Below are positions 8,761-16,696 of a stretch of 64,000 nt of DNA, in pieces. The position numbers and the translations under genes were made by a program. The DNA lies in the NCBI GenBank assembly GCA_016712315.1, contig JADJRG010000031.1, positions 1 to 64,000 on the forward strand, given 5' to 3'. Source of the stretch: Nannocystis sp. (GTDB lineage Bacteria; Myxococcota_A; Polyangia; Nannocystales; Nannocystaceae). Every line of letters starts with the position of its first letter. Position 1 is the first letter of the stretch. The notes under the pieces were generated by a model. That model saw nothing but the letters and a program-made list of their open reading frames with translations, was not told where the DNA came from and ran no database searches.

Positions 8761-9453
8761 ATGGCGCACGCCGAGTATCATCGCAGCGAGGTTGGCGGAT
8801 GGTTGCGTGCCGCGGTGCTCGGCGCGAACGACGGTGTTGTATCGATCGCCAGTCTGGTGCTCGGTGTCGCCGCCGCGGCGGGCGGTGAGGGGGCGGTGGT
8901 CACCGCCGGGGTCGCGGGCCTGGTGGGCGGTGCGCTGTCGATGGCCGCGGGCGAGTACGTGTCGGTCAGCTCGCAGCGCGACGTGGAGCGCGCTGACCTC
9001 GCGCGCGAGCGCCGTGAGCTCGCCGAGTCGCCGGCCGCCGAGCGCAGCGAGCTGATCGGCCTCTACGAGGCCAAGGGGCTCACGAGCGACCTGGCGGCGC
9101 AGGTCGCTGATGCGCTGGTGGCGACGGTCGATCCCTTGCGTGTGCACGCGCGCGAGGAGCTGCGCCTCGACCCCGACGATCTCGCGCGGCCGATGCAGGC
9201 CGCGGTGGTCTCCGCCTGTTCGTTCGCTGTGGGCGCCGCCCTGCCGCTCGCCACGATCACGCTGGTGCCGGCGAGCGTGCGTGCCGCGGCGACGCTGGGC
9301 GTGGCGCTCGTCACCCTCGCGCTGCTCGGAGGCTTGAGCGCGCGGCTCGGCCGGGCGCCCGTGGCCCGCGCCGTGGTCCGCGTGGTGATCGGCGGGGCCC
9401 TGGCGATGGGGCTGACCTACGGCCTCGGCGCGGTGTTCGGCGCGGCGTCGTGA
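8761..9453 (+). CDS. VIT1/CCC1-family metal transporter
   Basis: The 230-residue protein carries the family signature VLGANDGVVSIASLVLGVAA in the first membrane helix, a second helix (VVTAGVAGLVGGALSMAAGE), the cytoplasmic loop with Glu/Asp-rich helices (about 75-140), and three C-terminal helices (about 145-228). VIT/CCC1 proteins export Fe2+ or Mn2+ from the cytosol, typically by proton antiport. The conserved GEYVS and Glu-rich loop of the metal-binding domain are present. ATG at 8761 precedes the family start (HRSEVGGWLRAAVLGANDG); an upstream in-frame start at 8713 only adds an Arg-rich stretch. The next gene starts inside its stop codon (GTGA). It is the one clearly metabolic gene in the block inserted into the array. 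Confidence 0.9.
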   Translation: MAHAEYHRSEVGGWLRAAVLGANDGVVSIASLVLGVAAAAGGEGAVVTAGVAGLVGGALSMAAGEYVSVSSQRDVERADLARERRELAESPAAERSELIGLYEAKGLTSDLAAQVADALVATVDPLRVHAREELRLDPDDLARPMQAAVVSACSFAVGAALPLATITLVPASVRAAATLGVALVTLALLGGLSARLGRAPVARAVVRVVIGGALAMGLTYGLGAVFGAAS

Positions 9454-10469
9454 GAAAGACGGTACCTTCGAGCGTGCGGAGCATCCGGGCTTCACGACGA
9501 TGGCTGCTGGCGATGGCGCTGCTGATCAGCGCGTGTGCGCCGGTGGCACGCGCAACCCTACCGACGACGCCACCGCGCGGCGCGGTGCGGGTCGACCTCG
9601 AGGAGATGAAAGAGTGTTTGCAGCTCCAGCGTCGGGCGGACACGCCGCGCATCAGCTCGGTCGAGCGCCCGTTGCTCGCCGCGCGGCTGGCCGAGCTTCC
9701 CCCCGAGGTGCTCCGCGTCGCGCGGGCGGCCGAGGTCGATGGCCTGTTGTCGACGATCCTGGATGGCCAAGACAGCACACGCGACCTGGCGATCGCGGCC
9801 AAGCTGTACCTGGTGATGCGGTTGTCGTCGCTCGAGATCGAGGTCGCGTCACTGCTCTTTCACACCCAGTGCATCGGCAACCAGATGGATTCGGTGCTGC
9901 GGGAGCTCGATCGCCGCCAGCGGTCGCGGGAGATCGCGCTCACGGTCTCCTCGATCCTGATGGGCGCGGCGGCGGCGACCGCTTACGGGGTCTGGGATCT
10001 GCGCGGCGGCGGCGGTGATGGTCCAGCGGCGCTCGGCATCGCCGGCGGCGTGACGGCCGCGTCGCTGGGCCTGGCCGCCTTCGTGCCGGAGCGGCGCGCC
10101 GTGGTGTTTCCGCACGATAGCAACCTGTTGGCGCCGATCGCCCGCGGCGAGGACCCGCACGGGCTCTACCCGAGCTTTGTGTTTCGCATGTTGGTGACGC
10201 CGCCGGTCGGCGGCGGACCGAGCGCGCGCGACGAGATCCTCGAGGACTGGCGGCACATCCTCAGCGAAGCGGTGCCGGTCGCGCAGCGCGACCTGGCCGA
10301 GTCGCTGCTCTACGGCGCCGGTGGTGTCTACGACCGGCGCCTGCTCGACGTCCGCGAGCGGATGTTCGACGTGCTCGAGTCGCACGTCAACGCGGTCGAC
10401 CGCGAACTCGAGCTGCTCTACCGCTTCTCGTCGCAGCTCGTCGAGGTGACCGCGCCGGCCGGCCCCTGA
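9450..10469 (+). CDS. Hypothetical lipoprotein coupled to the VIT transporter gene
   Basis: GTG at 9450 overlaps the transporter stop. The N-terminus (SRRWLLAMALLISAC) is a lipoprotein signal with Cys at about residue 29. The mature part is mostly helical with Leu/Arg heptads (about 50-165), contains one likely membrane or Gly/Ala-rich segment (SSILMGAAAATAYGVWDL and AALGIAGGVTAASLGLAAF, about 170-215), and ends with a long helix. I do not recognise a family. The coupling suggests a role linked to the transporter, but that is inference. Confidence 0.7.
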   Translation: MRKTVPSSVRSIRASRRWLLAMALLISACAPVARATLPTTPPRGAVRVDLEEMKECLQLQRRADTPRISSVERPLLAARLAELPPEVLRVARAAEVDGLLSTILDGQDSTRDLAIAAKLYLVMRLSSLEIEVASLLFHTQCIGNQMDSVLRELDRRQRSREIALTVSSILMGAAAATAYGVWDLRGGGGDGPAALGIAGGVTAASLGLAAFVPERRAVVFPHDSNLLAPIARGEDPHGLYPSFVFRMLVTPPVGGGPSARDEILEDWRHILSEAVPVAQRDLAESLLYGAGGVYDRRLLDVRERMFDVLESHVNAVDRELELLYRFSSQLVEVTAPAGP

Positions 10470-10482
10470 AGCCACCCGCCGG

Positions 10483-10611
10483 TCACTGCGGGGTGTCGCA
10501 GGAGGCCCAGTTGATGATCTGCGTCTTCTCGGAGCCGCTGAGGCCGCCGCCCGGCGGCATCGCCCCGCTCTCGACCTCGGACAGTGCGCGGTCGGCGTGT
10601 GTCAGGTCGCG
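10483..10611 (-). pseudogene. C-terminal remnant of a c-type-cytochrome-like protein
   Basis: On the minus strand the last 42 codons read LTHADRALSEVESGAMPPGG, then GLSGSEKTQIINWASCDTPQ and stop at 10483. The SGAMPPGGG...LSxxEKxxIxxW pattern is the typical end of exported cytochromes of planctomycetes and myxobacteria. The gene is cut at about 10611, exactly where the transposon remnant begins, so it was probably truncated by that insertion or a later deletion. Confidence 0.7.
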
Positions 10612-11391
10612 CTATTTCCGTGATCTCGGGTCGCGTTCGAAGCGGGGTTTTGCTGGCGGGAGCGGGGGCGGGCTGTGTGGCTCGAGGTGCAGCAGGATGA
10701 TCGCCGAGTTCATGATCGACGCGTCGATCCTCGGCTGCTCCCGCTCGTCGGCGAGGACGAGGGCGAGCCGGAGGAGGTGGCTGATGAGCCGCGGGAGCCC
10801 GCGGGCGGCGCGGAGGAGCATCGCCCGCGCATCGTCGACGATGAGGTCGGGCGGGGCGCCGGCGGCCGCGAGGGCGTGCTCGAGCATCGCGCCGACGAGC
10901 GCCGGGTCGGGCTTGGCGACCAGCGGCGCGTAGACGATCACCCGCTGGGCGAGGGCCACGTGCTGCTGGAGGCGCAGGCGACGGGCCAGGAGCGGGTGGC
11001 CGACGAGCCAGAGGGTGAGGTAGTCGCGGCCGTCGAAGTCGAGGCTGCAGAGGCCGTGGATCTCGTGGAGGAGGTAGTCGCGGAGTCCCTGGGCGTCGTC
11101 GAGGATGACGATCGGGACGACGCCACGCTCGTCGACGAGCGACACGAGGGCGCGCTTGATGTCGGCGACGATCTGGGCGCGGGGGCCTCTGCCCGGGCTG
11201 CGGCGCCGTCGGTACCCGTCCGGCGAGACCAGGCGCTGCGCGTGCTGGTCTCGATCACCGACGTCGCCAGCGATCACCGTGCCTCCCTTCACCCTCGACA
11301 GGTAGCCCGAGCGCAAGTAGAGTGGGCCTCGCGGTTGGGTCGGTTCGCGGGATGGTCCCGCGTGGATCGCTTGTTGTTTCACACTGACGGT
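10612..11391 (-). pseudogene. TniB/ExeA-like transposition ATPase, N-terminally truncated
   Basis: The recognisable part covers the second half of an AAA+ ATPase: RALVSLVDERGVVPIVILDD followed by AQ (Walker B with the DDAQ form typical of TniB/ExeA-type helpers), LVGHPLLARRL (sensor region), then the lid helices GAMLEHALAAAGAPPDLI, RGLPRLISHLLRLALVLA and IDASIMNSAII. The Walker A part is absent: upstream sequence runs through a low-quality stretch into the 281-bp repeat. Such ATPases choose targets for Mu/Tn5053-type transposases; no transposase remains here. The stop (10612) lies exactly at the cytochrome remnant. Confidence 0.65.
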
Positions 11392-11672
11392 TCCGGCCGA
11401 TCCAGCCGCCTTCGCCAGTTTCTGGCCGAAGTGCCGACGGTCTCCTGCTCGATCAGTATGAGACCATCCAGAATTTTCATGAGGTGATCGCCCGCGGCGC
11501 CGACGACCGCTGGATCGGCGCCTAGCCCCGCACACCCCACCCTGTTCTCGAATTTTCCGCCCTCGGGCCGGGGGTTCCCTCCGCGCTTCGTCCGTGATCT
11601 CTGAGGTCCAAACCCCAGCCTCAGCTTGACCAGAATGGTGGTGGTTCTACGGGTTCAGATCGACCCGACACA
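11392..11672 (+). repeat. Right copy of 280-bp direct repeat, ending inside a CRISPR repeat
   Basis: Near-identical to 5607-5886 and in the same orientation. It ends in CCCGACACA and the next base begins GCCCCATTGAAGC, the last 13 bases of a CRISPR repeat, so the element end sits inside a repeat. The minus strand starts TGTGTCGGGTCGATC, consistent with a TGT-type transposon terminus. The truncated TniB-like gene lies on its inner side, which ties the repeat to that transposon. Confidence 0.9.
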
Positions 11673-12120
11673 GCCCCATTGAAGCGGGCGCCCCGTCGTG
11701 GGGTGCTCGCGAGTCTCTCAAATCTCCTCCCCTTAACCGGGGAGGCCCCATTGAAGCAAGGTCCGACGAATCCGGCGGCGCATGATCGCGTCGTATCTCC
11801 TCCCCTTAACCGGGGAGGCCCCATTGAAGCGATGCAGCGGGCATCGGTGATGTGTCGCAAGCGCTATCTCCTCCCCTTAACCGGGGAGGCCCCATTGAAG
11901 CGTGATGGTGGCCTGCACCACCTCGTACTGCTGGCCGGAATCTCCTCCCCTTAACCGGGGAGGCCCCATTGAAGCCAGCGCCCACGCCGGCGCCGTGCCG
12001 GTCACCCGCGGAATCTCCTCCCCTTAACCGGGGAGGCCCCATTGAAGCTGTTTAGCGAGGGGTAGATCTCGGGGTGCTCCTCGTATCTCCTCCCCTTAAC
12101 CGGGGAGGCCCCATTGAAGC
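11673..12120 (+). CRISPR. CRISPR array, block C (half repeat plus 6 repeats), distal end
   Basis: A 13-bp repeat remnant at 11673-11685 is followed by a spacer and full repeats starting at 11722, 11795, 11866, 11940, 12013 and 12085, all of the TTAACC type and all with intact GGGG. The last ends at 12120. Orientation and variant match block B, so B and C were once continuous. Because the inferred leader is on the left, these are the oldest spacers. The last repeats are not visibly degenerate. Confidence 0.97.
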
Positions 12121-12242
12121 AGGAGGAGTGGCCCCTAACGGAGCGCGGGTGCGTTGCCAAAGCGTTGCCAAAACAGGGTCCATAGCGGTCCGTGGCGGTC
12201 CGACGTGGTCCCTCGCTCTTCCCCTCTAAACCCCTGAGATGA
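12121..12242. other. Trailer after the array
   Basis: No gene. Notable are the near-tandem copies GCGTTGCCAAA GCGTTGCCAAAA (12151-12173) and three related GTCC/GCGGTCC words (12177-12210). These look like simple local duplications; nothing else is supported. Confidence 0.5.
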
Positions 12243-13307
12243 TTGGGATTGCGGCCGTGCGGCGTGGTGAGGTGGGGTCTTTGGGGAGAGCGAGGGTCGT
12301 TAAAGATCGATACGAAGACGATGCAAGAGCTGGGGCGCTACCGGACGCGGCCGGACGGGGGCGGGTCGCCTTCACGGACTTCGGTGGGGATCGGCGGCGA
12401 TGTGGTGGTGGCGAGCCGTACTGGGGGGGTCACGAAGATCTTCGCGGATAAGGCGGACTGCGTGGAGTCGAACGGGATCGACGGGATCCAGACGTCGACG
12501 GGCCCCGGCGACGTGCTAGCGTGGGGCCAAGAGGAGTGCGTGGCGTGGCACCGGCCGCTGGCGTACTCAGACAACCGCCCGGTGGCGTGGACGAAGGGGA
12601 CCCAGAACCCGCAGACCTGCGCGTACGAGGGCGCGAAGGTGTGGACCTCAGCGTCGAAGCAGGCGATGGGGACGCTGACGGTGTTCCTGCTGAACGGTGA
12701 CACGGGCGCGATCGAGGCCGAGAAGGTGCTGCCAGACGTGCACCCGAACACTCAATATGTGTTCGGCGGCTACGGCGGGGCGGTGGACGCGGAGGACAAC
12801 TTTTGGTTCTCTCAGCTCGAGCAGGGCAAGCTGGTGCGGGTAGACGCCAAGGACCTGAGCCACAAGGTGTGGAATATGCCGGTGCCAGGGTACGGGATGA
12901 CCATCGGGTCGAGCGGGTATGTGTGGACCTGCGGGCTGAGCGTGGCCCGCTTCGACCCGAAGACCGAGACGTGGGCGACGAAGATGACGGGCGGCGGGAT
13001 CCATACGGGCGGGTGTATGGAGGACGGGGGCGGGCGCCTCTACAAGGCGTCTCACTTCGTGATCCACGCCCTCGACGTGGAGACGCTGGAGATCGTCGAC
13101 GTGATCAATGAACATAACCCGCCGCAGCACTTCTGGGGGATCGCCCTGGACTTCGACGGGATGCTCTGGGCGGTGCCGCGCAGCGGGTCGACGGCCTATA
13201 GGATCGACCCGAAGACCCACGCCGCGAACGTGCTCCAAGGGCTGGTCGGGGCGTATACATATAGTGATATGACCGGCTATGCGCTGAGCAGCGTGGTGCC
13301 GCAGTGA
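12243..13307 (+). pseudogene. Streptogramin-lyase-like beta-propeller protein, 5'-truncated
   Basis: From about 12299 (SLKIDTKTMQELGRYRTRPD) to the stop the product matches the C-terminal two thirds of the lipoprotein encoded at 44297-45997: both have SPSRT, DVLAWG.DEC, FxxYGGAxDxxxxxWFSxL, YGxTxxxxGxxWxxG and a YVYSDMTG/YTYSDMTG ending. These are repeated propeller blades of the NHL/Vgb type. The paralogue begins with a signal peptide, a Thr-rich linker and a Cys-rich module; all of that is missing here, and the first about 55 bases of frame are unrelated Arg/Gly-rich sequence right after the CRISPR trailer. The gene was probably beheaded when the array end or a rearrangement landed here. 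Without a signal it could at best give a cytoplasmic propeller. Confidence 0.7.
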
Positions 13308-13330
13308 GCCGCCGCCGCGCGAGGGCTGGG

Positions 13331-14881
13331 TCATAGGCGCTGAGCGAGGAGCTTCTTTTGGACCTTTCCCAAGGGGGTGCGCGGGAGCTCGCCTAGGAAA
13401 TAGAGGGCTCGGGGGCGCTTGTGGGGGGCGAGCTCGGCGGTGACCCACTCGGCGAGCTCGTGGAGGGTAGGCTCGGGGGCGCCAGGGCGGAGGACGAGGA
13501 AGGCGACGATCGACTCACCGAGGTCGGGATCAGGGGCGCCGAGGACGGCGGCTTCGGCGACGGCGGGGTGCTCTTGGAGGAGCGCCTCGATCTCGCCGGC
13601 GCCGATCTTAAAGCCGCCGCTTTTAATAAGATCGGTGGCGCGGCGGCCGACGATCTTGATCGAGCCGTCGACGCGCTGGGTGGCGAGGTCGCCGGTGTAA
13701 AACCAACCCTCAGCGTCTAGGACGGCGGCGGTGGCGTCGGGGCGGTGGAGGTAGCCGGCGAAGACGTTGGGGCCGCGTACGGCGATCTCGCCGATCGTTT
13801 GATCATCAAGGACGCTCAGGGGGCGACGCTCATCGTCGACGAGGCGGAGCTCGACGCCAGGGAGCGGGGGGCCGACTCGGCCTGGCTCGGGAGGTTGGGT
13901 GACGGGGATGGCGCAATTGATCAAGGTCTCGGTGAGGCCGTAGCGCTCGTAGACGCCGCGGCCGAGCTGCTGGTGGATCCGCTGGTGATCGCGCTGGCTG
14001 AGGGCGGCCGAGCCTGAGACCAAGAGGCGGGCGGATCGTAGACTTGTTATGAAAGTTCTCCGCTGGTCGGGGGGCAGATCGGGGCGCTCAGCTTCGTCCG
14101 CGAGGCGCGCGAAGAGGGTGGGGACGGCGAAGAGGACGGCGGATGGGGCGGCGGCGAGGGCGGCGGCGAGGGCGTGGGGCTCAAAGCGAGGCAACCAGTG
14201 GAGGCCGCCGCCGACGCGGAGGGCGCCGTAGAGGCCGAGCACGAGGCCGTGGACGTGGAAGAGCGGGAGGGCGTGGACGACGGTGTCGGCGGCGCTCCAC
14301 TGCCAGGCGAGGGCGAGGGCGTCGAGGTCGCTGGCGACGTTGCCGAGGGTGATGACCGCGCCCTTGGGCGCGCCGGTGGTGCCGGAGGTGTAGAGGATCA
14401 ACAGGGGGGTGTGGGGCGGGAGCGCGGGGGGATCGAAGGGCGCGACGGGTCGATCTGGCCGCTCGGACAGATCGATGAGGGGGAGCTGTAGCAGCGGCTC
14501 GGGGCGGCTCCAGCCGCGGAGCTCGGGGGCGCTGGTGTCAGCGGCGAGGACGTGGGTGGGGGCGGCGTCGCCGAGGATGTGGTGGAGTTCGCGAGCGCCG
14601 AGCTTGGGGCCTAGCGGGACGGTGAGCACGCCGAGGGCGGCGTTGCCGAGCAAGGCGAGGGCGGCGGCGAGGTGGCCGGTGGCCCAGACGGCGACCCTCG
14701 CGCCAGGATGGATCGCGTTGGCGGCGAGCCAGCGTTGGTAGGCGGCGAGGGCGGCGAGGAGCTGCGGGCCGGCGAGGCGCTGATCGCCGACGTGGAGGCT
14801 AAGCCGGGGATCGGCGCGGGTGAGGGCGGGGAAGAGCGCGATCGCGCGGGGTGGGTCGACGAGCGGTGAGGGCGTTGACAT
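13331..14881 (-). CDS. AMP-forming acyl-CoA synthetase, malonyl-CoA synthetase (MatB/ACSF3)-like
   Basis: The 516-residue protein has the adenylate-forming motifs in order: LILYTSGTTGAPKGAVITLG (P-loop, about residues 155-175), YERYGLTETL, WFYTGDLATQ, and GRRATDLIKSGGFKIGAGEI followed by E, then PRTPLGKVQKKLL with the catalytic Lys near the end. GRRxTDLIKSGGxKI and LGKVQKKLL are characteristic of the MatB/ACSF3 branch, which makes malonyl- or methylmalonyl-CoA from the diacid, but neighbouring acyl-CoA synthetases share them, so the substrate is not certain. It is last in a minus-strand series behind a kinase and a vWA-like lipoprotein; the 76-bp gap allows co-transcription. Confidence 0.85.
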   Translation of the reverse strand: MSTPSPLVDPPRAIALFPALTRADPRLSLHVGDQRLAGPQLLAALAAYQRWLAANAIHPGARVAVWATGHLAAALALLGNAALGVLTVPLGPKLGARELHHILGDAAPTHVLAADTSAPELRGWSRPEPLLQLPLIDLSERPDRPVAPFDPPALPPHTPLLILYTSGTTGAPKGAVITLGNVASDLDALALAWQWSAADTVVHALPLFHVHGLVLGLYGALRVGGGLHWLPRFEPHALAAALAAAPSAVLFAVPTLFARLADEAERPDLPPDQRRTFITSLRSARLLVSGSAALSQRDHQRIHQQLGRGVYERYGLTETLINCAIPVTQPPEPGRVGPPLPGVELRLVDDERRPLSVLDDQTIGEIAVRGPNVFAGYLHRPDATAAVLDAEGWFYTGDLATQRVDGSIKIVGRRATDLIKSGGFKIGAGEIEALLQEHPAVAEAAVLGAPDPDLGESIVAFLVLRPGAPEPTLHELAEWVTAELAPHKRPRALYFLGELPRTPLGKVQKKLLAQRL

Positions 14882-14957
14882 CCGTGACTCGCAGCGGCGG
14901 GCGAGTCTAGCAGCCCGTGGTGAAGCTCGCCCTGGGCAGGGGCGCCGGCGGTAGGCC

Positions 14958-16685
14958 TCAGGGGAGGCGGAGGGCGATGGTGACGCTCTGGGCGCTGGTG
15001 AGGGCGGGGAAGCGGGCGCCGCCGGCGACCTCCTCGACGCACTTGCCGAGCGCAGAGCCGCGTTGGGGCTTCTGCGCCGTGGCGCTGGTGACCTTGCCGG
15101 CGGGGCTCACCGTGACCTCGACCTTGATGACCATGCCGGGCAGGCCGCCGGCGCAGCGCGAGAGGGCGGCGCGGACGCTGGCGGCGGCGGCGGTGAGATC
15201 GGCGCCGCTTAGGCTGTCTTTTGGGGCAGGTCTCTCGGCGACGGGCTTCTTGGGCTTGTCGCGCTTGATCGGGGTGGGGTCAGGGGGCGGCTCGGGGAGC
15301 GGGTCGGCGGGGAGCGGGTCGGCGGGGAGCGGATCGGCGGGGAGCGGATCGGCGGGGAGCGGGTCTTCTTGTCGGCTGTCTCTCGGGATAGGTGGTTCGA
15401 GGGAGGGAGCTGCGGCGACAGGGACGAGCGCGGGCGCGGTGAGGGGCCGCGGCGGCGGGTCTTCGGGGCCGCCGCTCAGGGTCATGGCGACGGCGCCGCC
15501 GGCGAAGAGCACGGCGCCGAGGCCGAGGAGCAGGGCGCGTGAGCGCGGCCTCGGGGCGGCGCTGGCGGTGGCGAGGGTGTCGTGGGCGGACGCGCCGAGC
15601 CGCGAGGCGGCGCTGCTGGCCGCGGCTGGGGCGCTGCTGGCCGCGGCTGGGGCGCTGAGCGAGGCGGCGCTGCGTATGCCCCGAGGGGCGCTGAAGGAGC
15701 CCGTGGTGCCGTCGGCGACGAGGCCCATGCTGGCGAGTAGGGCGGCGGCGAGCTCGTCGGCGCTCTGAAATCGATCCTCGCGGCGCTTGGCGAGGCACTT
15801 GAGGATGATCGCCTCGGCCTCGTCGCTGAGGGTGTCGGGCGGGGCGAAGAGGCTGGGCGGCGGCGGCGGCTCGTGGATCTGCTGGCCGAGGACCTTCATG
15901 AAGGAGGGGCCGCGGAAGGGCAGCTGGCCGGCGACCATGCGGTAGAGGAGCACGCCCATGGCGTAGATGTCGGAGCGGCTGTCGAGGGGGTCGTCGCTGG
16001 CTTGCTCTGGGGACATGTAGTGCGGGGTGCCGAGCAAGACGCCGGTGCGCGTGGCTTCGCCGGCCTCTTGGCCGCTGAGCACCTTGGCGATCCCGAAGTC
16101 GAGCACCTTGACGTGCTCGTAGTCGCCGTGGCGCAGCAGGTAGACGTTGTCTGGCTTCATGTCGCGGTGGACGACGCCGCTGGCGTGCGCGGCGGTGAGG
16201 GCGGCGCAGATCTGGGTGGCGATGGCGACGACGCGCGGCCAGGGGAGGGTGCGCTCGCGCTTGACGAGGGACTTGAGGTCCTCACCCTCGAGCAGCTCCA
16301 TGACGAAGAAGGGGGCGCCTCGATCGTTGTGGCCGAAGTCGGTGATGTCGACGATGTTGGGGTGGCGGAGCTGCGAGGAGGTGCGGGCCTCTTGGAGGAA
16401 TCGGCGCGCCATCTCGGGGTTCTCTTGGGCGTCGGCGCGGAGGATCTTGATCGCGACCTGGCGGCCGATGGCGACGTGGGTGGCGAGGTAGACCTCGCCC
16501 ATGCCGCCGCGGCCGAGGCGATCGACGATGCGGTATCGATCGGCCAAGACCTCGCCAGGCTGGGCGCAGGCGCGGCCGTCGGCGATCGGGTGGCTGAGCT
16601 GGCTGTTCACGTCGTCGGCGCCGACGCGGGTGGCCTCGGCGTCTTCGGCGGGGGCGGCGGGCTGGTTGGGGGTCATGGTGGTCAT
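14958..16685 (-). CDS. Transmembrane Ser/Thr protein kinase with TonB-like C-terminal domain
   Basis: Kinase domain about residues 50-320: Gly loop GRGGMGEV (58-65), Lys80 in VAIK, HRDMKPDN (173-180), DFG (196-198) and GTPHYMSPEQ. A membrane helix follows near residue 390 (LLLGLGAVLFAGGAVAM). The outside part starts with a Pro-rich stalk in which the pentapeptide LPADP repeats four times in a row, then a domain SLSGADLTAAAASVRAALSR ... CAGGLPGMVIKVEVTVSPAG ... CVEEVAGGARFPAL. This last domain, with two Cys and a V.F..SG.V pattern, resembles the TonB C-terminal/AgmX-PglI domain of myxobacterial proteins. It probably senses or acts in the periplasm and signals to the cytosol. It starts 11 bp after the upstream lipoprotein gene. 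Confidence 0.88.
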   Translation of the reverse strand: MTTMTPNQPAAPAEDAEATRVGADDVNSQLSHPIADGRACAQPGEVLADRYRIVDRLGRGGMGEVYLATHVAIGRQVAIKILRADAQENPEMARRFLQEARTSSQLRHPNIVDITDFGHNDRGAPFFVMELLEGEDLKSLVKRERTLPWPRVVAIATQICAALTAAHASGVVHRDMKPDNVYLLRHGDYEHVKVLDFGIAKVLSGQEAGEATRTGVLLGTPHYMSPEQASDDPLDSRSDIYAMGVLLYRMVAGQLPFRGPSFMKVLGQQIHEPPPPPSLFAPPDTLSDEAEAIILKCLAKRREDRFQSADELAAALLASMGLVADGTTGSFSAPRGIRSAASLSAPAAASSAPAAASSAASRLGASAHDTLATASAAPRPRSRALLLGLGAVLFAGGAVAMTLSGGPEDPPPRPLTAPALVPVAAAPSLEPPIPRDSRQEDPLPADPLPADPLPADPLPADPLPEPPPDPTPIKRDKPKKPVAERPAPKDSLSGADLTAAAASVRAALSRCAGGLPGMVIKVEVTVSPAGKVTSATAQKPQRGSALGKCVEEVAGGARFPALTSAQSVTIALRLP

Positions 16686-16696
16686 GGTCGAAGTTT

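Noticed and set aside
5970..10611. Haem lipoprotein and cytochrome tail as two halves of one gene
   Set aside because: Both are on the minus strand, but the lipoprotein at 5970 is complete with its own stop, and the tail at 10483 belongs to a different cytochrome type.
5607..11672. Direct repeats as phage or integrative-element attL/attR sites
   Set aside because: Too long (280 bp), no integrase or tRNA, and one copy is tied to a TniB-like gene with a TGT-type end, which fits a transposon better.
1..12120. cas genes near the array
   Set aside because: None of the intact genes in or beside the array resembles a Cas protein; the inferred leader side is outside the window.
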